Assembly (NCBI GenBank): GCA_019636175.1
Contig: JAHBYC010000021.1
Coordinates: 1-49,413, forward strand
Reading direction: 5' to 3'
Length of the DNA: 49,413 nucleotides
From: Caulobacter sp.
GTDB taxonomy: Bacteria; Pseudomonadota; Alphaproteobacteria; Caulobacterales; Caulobacteraceae
In this document: one piece after another, positions 7,812 to 14,801 of the stretch
How positions within the stretch are numbered: position 1 is the first letter of the stretch
Layout: each line of letters starts with the position of its first letter
The notes under the pieces: generated by a model
Seen by the model: the letters and a program-made list of their open reading frames with translations, nothing else
Told to the model about the DNA's origin: nothing
Database searches by the model: none
Made by a program: the position numbers and the translations under genes

Positions 7812-8681
7812 ATGACCGCGCAAGACACCGACGACATCACCCCGCCGCGCGATCCCGCCGCCTTTGGCCGGCGCCGGCCAGGCCTCGGCGTGGCGGCCAT
7901 CGCCGCCCTCTGCGTGATCTGCGTCCTGCTGGGCTTCGTCGGGGCCCGCGTCACCCGGCTGCTGGACGGCGACAGGGACCAGCCCGCGCCGCAGCCGGCC
8001 GCCGGCCAGGTGACGGCGGCGGAGCCCTCGCCGCCGGTTCCCTATTCGCCGCCCCTGGCCGGACAGGCGCCGGCCCCGGTTGCCGCGACGGGGGCCAACG
8101 AGGCCATCGAGGCCCGGCTGGCCCAGCTGGAGGCCAGTCAGCGCCGCACCCTCGGCGCGGCCGGCGCCGCCCTGGCCGCCTCGGCCCTGGCTGACGCGGC
8201 CCAGACCTCCCAGCCCTTCGAGGCGGAACTGTCGGCGGTCGAGCGGGTGCTGCCCCTGTCAGCCGACGCCCGGGCCCTTCGCCCCCTGGCCGCGACCGGC
8301 GTGCCCAGCCGGGCGGTGCTGGCCGACGAGTTCAGCGCCGTCGCCGCCCGCGCCTCGGTCGAGGCCCGCGCTCCGGGCGAGAGCGCCGGCCTGCTGGACC
8401 GCTTCCTCTACAGCCTCTCGGCGGTGGTCACCGTGCGGCGGGTCGGCTCGACCGCCGGCAATGGCCCCGACGCCCTGCTGGCCCGGGCCGAAGGCCAGGT
8501 GGCCGAGGGCGACCTGGCCGGGGCCCTGGCGACGCTGAAGGGTCTGCCGCCCCGTTCGGCCCAGGCGCTGGACGGCTGGCGGGCGCGGGCGCGGCAGCGT
8601 CTGGCGCTGGACCAGGCGGTCTCGACCATCCGCGCCCAGGCCCTGGCCGAACTGGCCGCCACGGACGGGGTTCGTCCGTGA
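7812..8681 (+). CDS. Mitofilin-like (COG4223) inner-membrane protein
   Basis: 289 residues from the ATG at 7812; a TTG at 7770 overlapping the hemD stop is the alternative, and neither has a strong ribosome-binding site. A charged N-terminus is followed by one membrane helix (LGVAAIAALCVICVLLGFVG, about residues 25-44), a proline/alanine-rich linker, then a long helical periplasmic part containing AIEARLAQLEASQRRTLGAA. This matches the alphaproteobacterial mitofilin homologue found between hemD and hemY, a family linked to inner-membrane organisation. The function here is inferred from position and topology. Its end overlaps the hemY start by 4 bases (GTGA). Confidence 0.8.
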   Translation: MTAQDTDDITPPRDPAAFGRRRPGLGVAAIAALCVICVLLGFVGARVTRLLDGDRDQPAPQPAAGQVTAAEPSPPVPYSPPLAGQAPAPVAATGANEAIEARLAQLEASQRRTLGAAGAALAASALADAAQTSQPFEAELSAVERVLPLSADARALRPLAATGVPSRAVLADEFSAVAARASVEARAPGESAGLLDRFLYSLSAVVTVRRVGSTAGNGPDALLARAEGQVAEGDLAGALATLKGLPPRSAQALDGWRARARQRLALDQAVSTIRAQALAELAATDGVRP

Positions 8682-10204
8682 TCCGCACCGCCATCGCCCT
8701 GTTCCTGGCCGCGGCCGCCGCCGTCGCGGTTCTGGCCCTGAGCCGGGAGGCCGGCGAGGCCCATATGGTCTGGCTGGGCTGGCGGATTGACATGACCGCC
8801 GCCGCCGCCGCCCTGCTGGTGCTGTTCACGGCCCTGGCGGCGACCCTGATGTGGCGGCTGGCTATCTGGCTGCTGGAGATTCCCCGGCGGGCCGAGCAGG
8901 CCCGGCTGGAGCGTCGTCGCCGCGAGGCCGGGGAGGCCTTGGCGCGGGGCTTCCTGGCCGCCGCGGCCGGGGACGGCGGCGAGGGTCGCCGGCTGGCGCT
9001 GAAGGCCGCCGACCTGGCCGACGACAATCCCGCCCTGGTGCGGATTCTCACCGCCCAGGCGGCGGAAGCGGCCGGCGACGTCGCCGCCGCCAAGGCCGCC
9101 TACGGGGCCATGGTGGCCTTCCCCGACATGCGTCTGGCCGGCCTTCGCGGCCTGATGCAGACCGCGCTGGTCGAAGGCGACAAGGCCGCCGCCCTGCGCC
9201 ACGCCGAGGCCGCCTACGGCCAGGCCCGCACCGCCCGCTGGGCCTGGCGCGCGGTGCTGGAGGCGCGGCTGGAGGCCGGCGACTGGGCCGGGGCGCTGGA
9301 GCTGGTCAAGGGCGCGCTGGAGCGCAAGATCGTCTCGCCCATCGTCGCCGACCGGGCCCGGGCCGCCCTGCTGGCCGCCTCGGCCGCCAGCCTCGACCTG
9401 GCCGACGACAAGCAGCGCAAACAGGCTCTCGACTATGCGGCCCAGTCGGCGAAGCTGGATCCCGGCTTCGCCCCCGGCGCGGTGATCGCCGCCCGGCTGG
9501 CCTCGACCCCGGCCAAGGCCGCCGGCTTCATCGAGGCGGCGTGGAAGGCCCAGCCCCACCCGGCCCTGTGGCTGCTGTATCGCGACCTGGTCACCGCCGA
9601 GACCCCGCGTGAACGGGCCCGGCGGCTGGCCTCCCTGGCCGCGCTGAAGCCGGAGGACCGGGAGTCCCGCATCCTGATGGTCGAGCAGGCCCTGATCGCC
9701 GGCGAGATCGGCGCCGCCCGCGAGGCCGCCGCCCTGCTGGCCCAGGAAAGCCTGACGCCGCGCCTGGCCGGACTGTTCGCCCGCGCCGCCAACGCCGCCG
9801 GCGCCATCGACGAGGCCCGCGCCTGGGTCGCCCGGGGGCGCTCGGCGCCGCTGGAGGCCGACTGGTCCGACATCGATCCCGAAGGCCAGGCCTTCGCCTA
9901 CGCGCCCGGCGACTGGGCGCGGCTGGTCTCGACCTGGGCCGAGACCGGGGAGCTGATCCATCCCCGGCAGGAGCGTCGCGAGCGCGGCATGAGCGACCTG
10001 CCGGAACTGCCCGTCTCCTACGTCGAATCGGCCCCCTTCGTGGCCGCCGCCGAGGCCGGGTCTGGCGCCCTGCCGATCCCGGACGATCCGGGCGTCGACG
10101 GCTATCTCGAAGGCGGCTCCGAAGAGCCCCCCGCCTCGCCGCCGCCCGCCAAGCCGCCCCAGCGCCGCCGCCGCCTGGCGACCACCCCCCGCGCCGGGAA
10201 GTAG
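8678..10204 (+). CDS. hemY: HemY-type tetratricopeptide membrane protein
   Basis: 508 residues from GTG. The HemY N-terminal domain has two membrane helices (IRTAIALFLAAAAAVAVLAL and AAAAALLVLFTALAATLMWR) followed by WLLEIPRRAEQARLERRR, typical of the family. Repeated helical hairpins in residues about 90-400 are TPR-like (for example AAEAAGDVAAAKAAYGAMVA). The C-terminal 60 residues are proline-rich and end in a basic stretch. HemY of this type is associated with late haem or protohaem metabolism but is not the protoporphyrinogen oxidase of the same name. It is translationally coupled to the upstream gene. Confidence 0.88.
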   Translation: MIRTAIALFLAAAAAVAVLALSREAGEAHMVWLGWRIDMTAAAAALLVLFTALAATLMWRLAIWLLEIPRRAEQARLERRRREAGEALARGFLAAAAGDGGEGRRLALKAADLADDNPALVRILTAQAAEAAGDVAAAKAAYGAMVAFPDMRLAGLRGLMQTALVEGDKAAALRHAEAAYGQARTARWAWRAVLEARLEAGDWAGALELVKGALERKIVSPIVADRARAALLAASAASLDLADDKQRKQALDYAAQSAKLDPGFAPGAVIAARLASTPAKAAGFIEAAWKAQPHPALWLLYRDLVTAETPRERARRLASLAALKPEDRESRILMVEQALIAGEIGAAREAAALLAQESLTPRLAGLFARAANAAGAIDEARAWVARGRSAPLEADWSDIDPEGQAFAYAPGDWARLVSTWAETGELIHPRQERRERGMSDLPELPVSYVESAPFVAAAEAGSGALPIPDDPGVDGYLEGGSEEPPASPPPAKPPQRRRRLATTPRAGK

Positions 10205-10319
10205 CGCCGCCTCGCTCCGTCGCGGCCCGTCGCGTTGGTTTGGGAGCTCCCCCCGTTTGAGGGTTTCCGCCCCGTGGCCCGGCGGTATCCTCGGGCCAGC
10301 TTCACCGACGGAGACGCCG

Positions 10320-11141
10320 ATGACCCCCCTTCGCACTCTCGCCGCCGCCCTCGGCCTGCTGCTGCTGGCCCCCGTCGCCGCCCAGGCCCAGCCCGCGTCC
10401 ACCGATGTCTCGATCAACTGCCCCGTCGACGTCGTCCGCAACAAGGGCTTCACCACCAAGGCCGAGACCACCGCCGACGGGCGCAAGGTGCAGAAGCTGA
10501 TCTCCATGCCCCTGCTGGCCGGGATGTACTACTGCTCGGAGCGCCGTTTCTCGAACGGCAACGCCTATATGATGGGTCACGAACAGGGCCTGATCGACGG
10601 CGTCCGCTACCGGCTCGATATCCTGAACACCGAGGTGGCGGTGACGGTCGGGCCGCCCGCCCTCGACCGGCTGCAGGGTGGGCCGACCTTCAGTCCCACC
10701 CGCTGCGCCGTCCACCGCGAGCGGACCCTCTGCAGCACCCAGATCACGGCGCCGGAAAAGCCGGATGCCTCCTTCATGGACACCTTCGGCCAGACCTCGG
10801 TGCTGATCGACCTCAAGCCCACCGGGCCCGAGGTGGTGGTCATGCGCAGCAGCGCCAAGGCCAGCGACCCGCCGGTGCGCCTGACCATCGACGGCAAGAC
10901 CTTCACCATCCCCTGGAAGTCGGTGATCAGCCCCTCCACGGGCATTCCCGTCGACATGGCCCGGCTCACCGGCGCCGACGCCACGCGCTTCCTCGCCGCG
11001 GTGACCGCCGGCAAGGCGATGACCGTCGAGGTCGCCGGCGCCCCGCGCGAGGTCTGGCCGATCGAACGCTACGGCCAGGAACTGAAGGTCCTGCGGAAAC
11101 TGCAGGCGAGCCTGGCCGCGCGGGTGAAGCCGATCGGCTAA
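10320..11141 (+). CDS. Secreted protein of unknown function
   Basis: 273 residues from the ATG at 10320, with GGAG 8 bases upstream. Residues 1-24 form a clean signal peptide (MTPLRTLAAALGLLLLAP then AAQAQ). The mature part contains four or more cysteines (INCP, YYCSERRF, TRCAVHRE, TLCST) spaced as if for disulfides in the periplasm. I do not recognise a domain. It stands alone between hemY and tRNA-Thr. Confidence 0.75.
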   Translation: MTPLRTLAAALGLLLLAPVAAQAQPASTDVSINCPVDVVRNKGFTTKAETTADGRKVQKLISMPLLAGMYYCSERRFSNGNAYMMGHEQGLIDGVRYRLDILNTEVAVTVGPPALDRLQGGPTFSPTRCAVHRERTLCSTQITAPEKPDASFMDTFGQTSVLIDLKPTGPEVVVMRSSAKASDPPVRLTIDGKTFTIPWKSVISPSTGIPVDMARLTGADATRFLAAVTAGKAMTVEVAGAPREVWPIERYGQELKVLRKLQASLAARVKPIG

Positions 11142-11176
11142 GTTCTTGGCTCGATCGGCCTGGCCAAAGCCGCCGC

Positions 11177-11205
11177 TTGGCAACGGCCCCGCGCCCCGCT
11201 AAATA
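11177..11205 (+). promoter_or_regulatory. tRNA-Thr promoter
   Basis: TTGGCA (11177-11182), a 17-base spacer, TAAATA (11200-11205). The predicted start, near 11212, lies about 22 bases before the mature tRNA. It is one of the best housekeeping promoter matches in the window. Confidence 0.65.
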
Positions 11206-11233
11206 GCCCCCCTCCGGGACCCACCGTCTTCGG

Positions 11234-11309
11234 GCCGCTTTAGCTCAGCTGGTAGAGCACATCATTCGTAATGATGGGGTCAGGTGTTCGAGTCACCTAA
11301 GCGGCACCA
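11234..11309 (+). tRNA. tRNA-Thr, anticodon CGT
   Basis: A complete cloverleaf: acceptor GCCGCTT pairs with AAGCGGC, D-arm GCTC...GAGC, anticodon stem CATCA/TGATG around loop TTCGTAA (anticodon CGT, reading ACG), T-arm AGGTG TTCGAGT CACCT. The discriminator is A at 11306 and an encoded CCA occupies 11307-11309. No integrase or att-like repeat is visible beside it. Confidence 0.97.
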
Positions 11310-11333
11310 CTTCTGCTTCCCTGAAATTCCGCC

Positions 11334-12209
11334 TTAGTCGCTCTTGGGCGTGAAGTTGCCGCCCAGCTCCACCGCCTGATCGATGACGTTGAACATCCCG
11401 TAGATGTCGTCCGACGGCGCGACCGCGTCGGCCGTCGCCGGCCGGGCGGCGTTGGCGATGAAATCGTCGGGGCTCTTCTTCCACTGCTCCTCGAGCGCCT
11501 TGGAATGGCCGACGATGACATGGGGATGGCTGGCCAGGAACAGGTTCAGCAGCGGGTTGATGGCGCTGTTGACGGTCATCTTCTCCGGCTCCCTGGTCGA
11601 GCGCCGATAGACCACCAGGTCCATGTCCTTGAGGATGGAGCTGAGGCGTTGCTGGCGGGCCGAAATGATCCCCGCCACCTTGAAGACGCCCCCGACCACG
11701 TCTCCCGACTGATCCTCGGCCCCGTGGACCCAGACGATGTCGTCCATCGGGACCAGGGCCATGTTGACGAACTCCTGGACCATCAGCCAGTTGGGGGTCG
11801 CCACCACCCGGGGCTTTTCCTGGCGCAGGACCGGGTTGACGGCCTCGGCCTCGAACTGGCGCACGGCGGTCTCCGGATCACCGATCCGGGCCAGGTTTCG
11901 GTAGACGCTGCTGGCCCGTGGATTGGCCAGGCCCGTCAGGCCGCGCAGCATGGCGTAGAGGGCGGTCAGGGCGAAGGACAGGGCGAAGGCGGCGAAGATC
12001 CACCAGCCGACGCCGAAGCGGCCTTCCGACAGGGCGACGAAGGCTTTCAGCAGCAGCGGCGGAGCGTGGTTCTTCTCGCCGATGTCCTCCCAGGGGACCA
12101 GGACGACGGCCGATATGAACACGGCCATCCAGAATCCGAACTGGATCACCGACAGGCTGCGGTTGCGCACCGCCGCGGCGAATTCACTCCTAGGTCTGGT
12201 TCCTGACAT
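11334..12209 (-). CDS. Two-helix membrane protein of unknown function
   Basis: 291 residues. ATG 12209 is preferred because AGGAGGGGGG lies directly upstream; a start 6 codons further up would overlap that site. Two N-terminal membrane helices (VIQFGFWMAVFISAVVLVPW near residue 20 and WWIFAAFALSFALTALYAML near 75) are followed by a soluble domain of about 190 residues with VVATPNWLMVQEFVNMALVP and SHPHVIVGHSKALEEQW. I do not recognise the family. It faces away from the persulfide dioxygenase-like gene's promoter, and the gap to that gene's stop is 81 bases. Confidence 0.7.
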   Translation of the reverse strand: MSGTRPRSEFAAAVRNRSLSVIQFGFWMAVFISAVVLVPWEDIGEKNHAPPLLLKAFVALSEGRFGVGWWIFAAFALSFALTALYAMLRGLTGLANPRASSVYRNLARIGDPETAVRQFEAEAVNPVLRQEKPRVVATPNWLMVQEFVNMALVPMDDIVWVHGAEDQSGDVVGGVFKVAGIISARQQRLSSILKDMDLVVYRRSTREPEKMTVNSAINPLLNLFLASHPHVIVGHSKALEEQWKKSPDDFIANAARPATADAVAPSDDIYGMFNVIDQAVELGGNFTPKSD

Positions 12210-12290
12210 CGGGCCCCCCTCCTGCAAGATGAGGGGGAATCAAGCATGGCCAGGGGCTTCAGGGCAAATCCGGGCCCCCGGCCAGGCTCT

Positions 12291-13163
12291 TCACGCCAGT
12301 CCGGCGGGGGCCTTGACCGGCAGTTTCAGGAACACCCCGCCCCGCTCGCTGGGCGGCGGCAGGGCTCCGGCGCGGATGTTGACCTGCAGGGACGGCAGGA
12401 TCAGCAGCGGCGGGGCCAGGGTGGCGTCGCGGGCCTCGCGCCGGGCGATGAAGTCCGCCGCCGTGACCCCGCCGCCGACATGCAGGTTCTTCGCCTTCTG
12501 CTCGGCGACAGTGCTTTCCCAGGCGAAGGTCTCGCGACCCTCGGGCAGGTAGTCGTGGCCGACGAAGACGCGGGTTTCCGGCGGCAGGGCCAGGATCCGC
12601 TGGATCGAGGTGTAGAGCGCCGCCGCGTCGCCGCCGGGGAAGTCGGTGCGGGCGGTGCCGTAGTCGGGCATGAACAGGGTGTCGCCCACATAGGCGCCGT
12701 CGCCGATCAGGTAGGTGACGCAGGCGGCCGTATGGCCGGGCGTGTGCATGACGGTGATCGAGGCCTCGCCGAGCGGCAGGGTCTCGCCGTCGGCGACCAG
12801 CCGGTCAAAGGCCGAGCCGTCGGTCGCCACATCGTCCGCCTCGAACAGCGGCGCGAAATGGGCCTGGACCGCGGTGATATGCTCACCGATGACCACCGGG
12901 GCGCCGGTCTGGCCGCGCAGATAGTGGGAAGCCGACAGGTGATCGGCGTGGGCGTGGGTCTCCAGCAGGTAGCGAAGGGTCAGGTTGCGGCTGTGAACCG
13001 CCGCCAGAACCTCATCGGCGAAGGTGGTGGCGATGGCGGCCGATTTGGGCTCATAGTCGAGAACCGGATCGATGATCGCCGCCTCGCGCGTGGCCTCGTC
13101 CCAGACCAGATAGGTCACGGTCGAGGTGCCGGCGTGGAAGAAAACCTGGTGCGAAACAGACAT
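12291..13163 (-). CDS. blh: Persulfide-dioxygenase-like metallo-beta-lactamase-fold hydrolase (Blh/ETHE1 type)
   Basis: 290 residues from the ATG at 13163 with AGGAG 8 bases upstream. The metal site reads THAHADHL (HxHxDH), HTPGHT, VGDTLF and GHDY, and the overall length and C-terminal arm (VAEQKAKNLHVGGG) fit the Blh/ETHE1 branch. These enzymes oxidise glutathione persulfide to sulfite with a mononuclear iron centre. There is no attached rhodanese domain; a separate rhodanese is encoded at 19112-19474. The gene diverges from the TauE/SafE exporter across a palindromic operator, as in BigR and SqrR regulons, where the hydrolase makes sulfite and the exporter removes it. Glyoxalase II is the main alternative and is unlikely in this context. 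Confidence 0.85.
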   Translation of the reverse strand: MSVSHQVFFHAGTSTVTYLVWDEATREAAIIDPVLDYEPKSAAIATTFADEVLAAVHSRNLTLRYLLETHAHADHLSASHYLRGQTGAPVVIGEHITAVQAHFAPLFEADDVATDGSAFDRLVADGETLPLGEASITVMHTPGHTAACVTYLIGDGAYVGDTLFMPDYGTARTDFPGGDAAALYTSIQRILALPPETRVFVGHDYLPEGRETFAWESTVAEQKAKNLHVGGGVTAADFIARREARDATLAPPLLILPSLQVNIRAGALPPPSERGGVFLKLPVKAPAGLA

Positions 13164-13183
13164 GGGATGCTCCTTCCCAACCA

Positions 13184-13222
13184 ATATATTCACACTTGCT
13201 AATTTAACAAGTGCGAATATAT
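13184..13222. promoter_or_regulatory. BigR/SqrR-type operator with two opposing promoters
   Basis: Two 15-base arms (13184-13198 and 13208-13222) form an inverted repeat with one mismatch around a 9-base centre; the arms contain ATTC...GAAT, the half-sites of known SqrR/BigR operators. Leftward, TTGTTA (13210 down to 13205) and TATATT (13188 down to 13183) are 16 bases apart. Rightward, TTGCTA (13196-13201) and TATATA (13218-13223) are also 16 apart. A repressor on the palindrome would shut off both genes. The two ArsR proteins encoded at 14051-14801 are the likely binders. Confidence 0.75.
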
Positions 13223-13261
13223 ATCGAGCCGCATCCTGAACGCGGTCGAAAGGCGAGCCCT

Positions 13262-14041
13262 ATGGATATCACCGTCGCCACCATGGTCCTGGCCATTGCC
13301 AGCGGCGCCCTTGTCGGCGGACTGCTGGCCCTGTTCGGCGGCGGCGGGTCGGTGCTGGCGACGCCCTTGTTGCTCTATGTCGTCGGAGTTCGCGACCCGC
13401 ATATCGCCATCGGCACCTCGGCGGCGGCGGTGGCGGTCAACGCCCTGATCAACCTGGCCGGCCACGCCCGCAGCGGACGGGTCAAATGGCCCTGCGCCCT
13501 GATGTTCGGCGCCGCCGGCCTGATCGGCTCGCTGATCGGCTCCAGCATCGCCAAGCAGGTGGATGGCCAACGCCTGCTGCTGTTCTTCGCCATGGCCATG
13601 GCCGCCATCGCCCTGTCGATGCTGCGCCGGCCGAAGAATGAGGGCAATCCCGACGTCCAGATCAACTGGCGGATGACGCTGAAGCTGGCGCCGATGGGCC
13701 TGCTGACCGGACTTGCGGCCGGCTTCTTCGGCATCGGCGGCGGGTTCCTGATCGTGCCCGGGCTGATGGCGGCGACCGGCATGACCCTGGCCAATGCCGC
13801 GGCCTCCTCGCTGTTTTCGGTGGCCCTGTTCGGGGCCGCGACCTCGGCCAACTACGCCCTGTCCGGCCTGGTCAACTGGCCGGTGGCGGGGCTGTTCATC
13901 CTGGGCGGGGCGACTGGAGGCTGGCTGGGGCTGCAGGGGTCGAAGGCGCTCCAGACCCGCGCCCTGCTGGCCCGGCGGCTGTTCGCGGGCCTGGTGCTGG
14001 CGGTGGCGGCCTATGTCGCCTGGCGCGCCCTGTCGGGCTGA
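13262..14041 (+). CDS. TauE/SafE-family sulfite (organosulfonate) exporter
   Basis: 259 residues from the ATG at 13262; a GTG at 13211 would fall inside the operator and is rejected. The protein is almost entirely hydrophobic, with about eight membrane segments and the duplicated glycine-rich signature of the family: LLALFGGGGSVLATPLLLY in the first half and GFFGIGGGFLIVPGLM in the second. TauE/SafE proteins export sulfite, sulfoacetate or related anions. Divergence from the persulfide-dioxygenase-like gene over a shared operator points to sulfite export during sulfide detoxification. It converges on arsR (stop at 14051) with a 9-base gap. Confidence 0.88.
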   Translation: MDITVATMVLAIASGALVGGLLALFGGGGSVLATPLLLYVVGVRDPHIAIGTSAAAVAVNALINLAGHARSGRVKWPCALMFGAAGLIGSLIGSSIAKQVDGQRLLLFFAMAMAAIALSMLRRPKNEGNPDVQINWRMTLKLAPMGLLTGLAAGFFGIGGGFLIVPGLMAATGMTLANAAASSLFSVALFGAATSANYALSGLVNWPVAGLFILGGATGGWLGLQGSKALQTRALLARRLFAGLVLAVAAYVAWRALSG

Positions 14042-14050
14042 ACAGCCGGC

Positions 14051-14386
14051 TCAGCGATAGATGGCGCAGAGGGTGTCGATCACCTGGATCGCCGCCGGAT
14101 CGGTCAGCCGGTAGAAGATGGTCTGGCCCTCGCGCCGGGTGGAGACCACATGCTCGGCCCGCAGCTTGGCCAGATGCTGGGACGCCGCCGACTGGGCCAG
14201 GCCCACATAGTCGGCCAGGTCGCCCACCGAACATTCCCCCTCGGCCAGCCGGCACAGCAGGATCAGCCGCTGCTCATTGGCCAGCAGCTTCATCAGCCGG
14301 GCGGCCGCATGGGCGCTGGCTTCCAGATCGGCGACGGCCTGGGGTCCGGGCGGCGTGACGGCGGGATCAGCGAGCTTCTGCATCAT
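14051..14386 (-). CDS. ArsR-family regulator with BigR/SqrR-like cysteine pair (copy 1)
   Basis: 111 residues: a winged helix with LAQSAASQHLAKLRAE as recognition helix and RREGQTIFYRL as wing. Cysteines at 45 (LLCRL), 52 and 107 (TLCAIY) are present; 45 and 107 match the two cysteines that form a tetrasulfide or disulfide in SqrR and BigR, so this should be a persulfide-sensing repressor rather than a metal sensor. It lies 43 bases after a paralogue with the same orientation. No clear ribosome-binding site is seen. The obvious target is the operator at 13184-13222. Confidence 0.87.
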   Translation of the reverse strand: MMQKLADPAVTPPGPQAVADLEASAHAAARLMKLLANEQRLILLCRLAEGECSVGDLADYVGLAQSAASQHLAKLRAEHVVSTRREGQTIFYRLTDPAAIQVIDTLCAIYR

Positions 14387-14429
14387 TCTGCATATAAGCC
14401 ATCAGGGCCGGCGGACAATCGCCTCCGCA

Positions 14430-14801
14430 TCAGGCCTTGTGCTCCAGGCGCGGAATCGCCCGGTCCGCGACCGGCCCGGCGGTGGGCCTGAAGATGGCGC
14501 AGAGGGTGTGGACCATGCGGGCGGCCTCCGGCGCGGCGAGGCGGTAAAAGATGGTCTGCCCCTCCCGCCGCGTGGCGACCAGGCCTTCCGATCGCATCTT
14601 CGCCAGATGCTGCGACGCCGCCGACTGGGCCAGGCCCGCGTGCCGCGCCAGATCGCCGACGGAGGCCTCCTCCTCGGTCAGCCGGCAGAGGATGCGCAGC
14701 CTCTGCTCATTGGCCAGCAGCTTCATCATCCGGGCGGCGCCGGCGGCGCGATCCTCCAGATGCCGCAGGGCCTCCTGCGTCGGGGGAGGGGCCGGTCTCA
14801 T
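14430..14801 (-). CDS. ArsR-family regulator with BigR/SqrR-like cysteine pair (copy 2)
   Basis: 123 residues, clearly paralogous to the neighbouring regulator: LANEQRLRILCRL, LAQSAASQHLAKMRSEGLVA and RREGQTIFYRL are nearly identical. It keeps only the two key cysteines (39 and 101) and has a 19-residue C-terminal tail. The ATG overlaps the RND pump stop (ATGA), so it is translationally coupled to the pump and is probably the last-but-one gene of the rhodanese-adaptor-pump operon. It may bind the distinct palindrome at 19547-19568, while copy 1 binds 13184-13222, but this is inference. Confidence 0.87.
   Translation of the reverse strand: MRPAPPPTQEALRHLEDRAAGAARMMKLLANEQRLRILCRLTEEEASVGDLARHAGLAQSAASQHLAKMRSEGLVATRREGQTIFYRLAAPEAARMVHTLCAIFRPTAGPVADRAIPRLEHKA

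Noticed and set aside
8408-10507. A 699-codon open frame antisense to hemY
   Set aside because: Glycine/arginine/glutamine-rich translation with no domain, fully opposite a well-supported gene; typical shadow frame at high GC.
11234-11309. tRNA-Thr as the attachment site of an integrated element
   Set aside because: No integrase gene and no repeated tRNA 3' end is found nearby.
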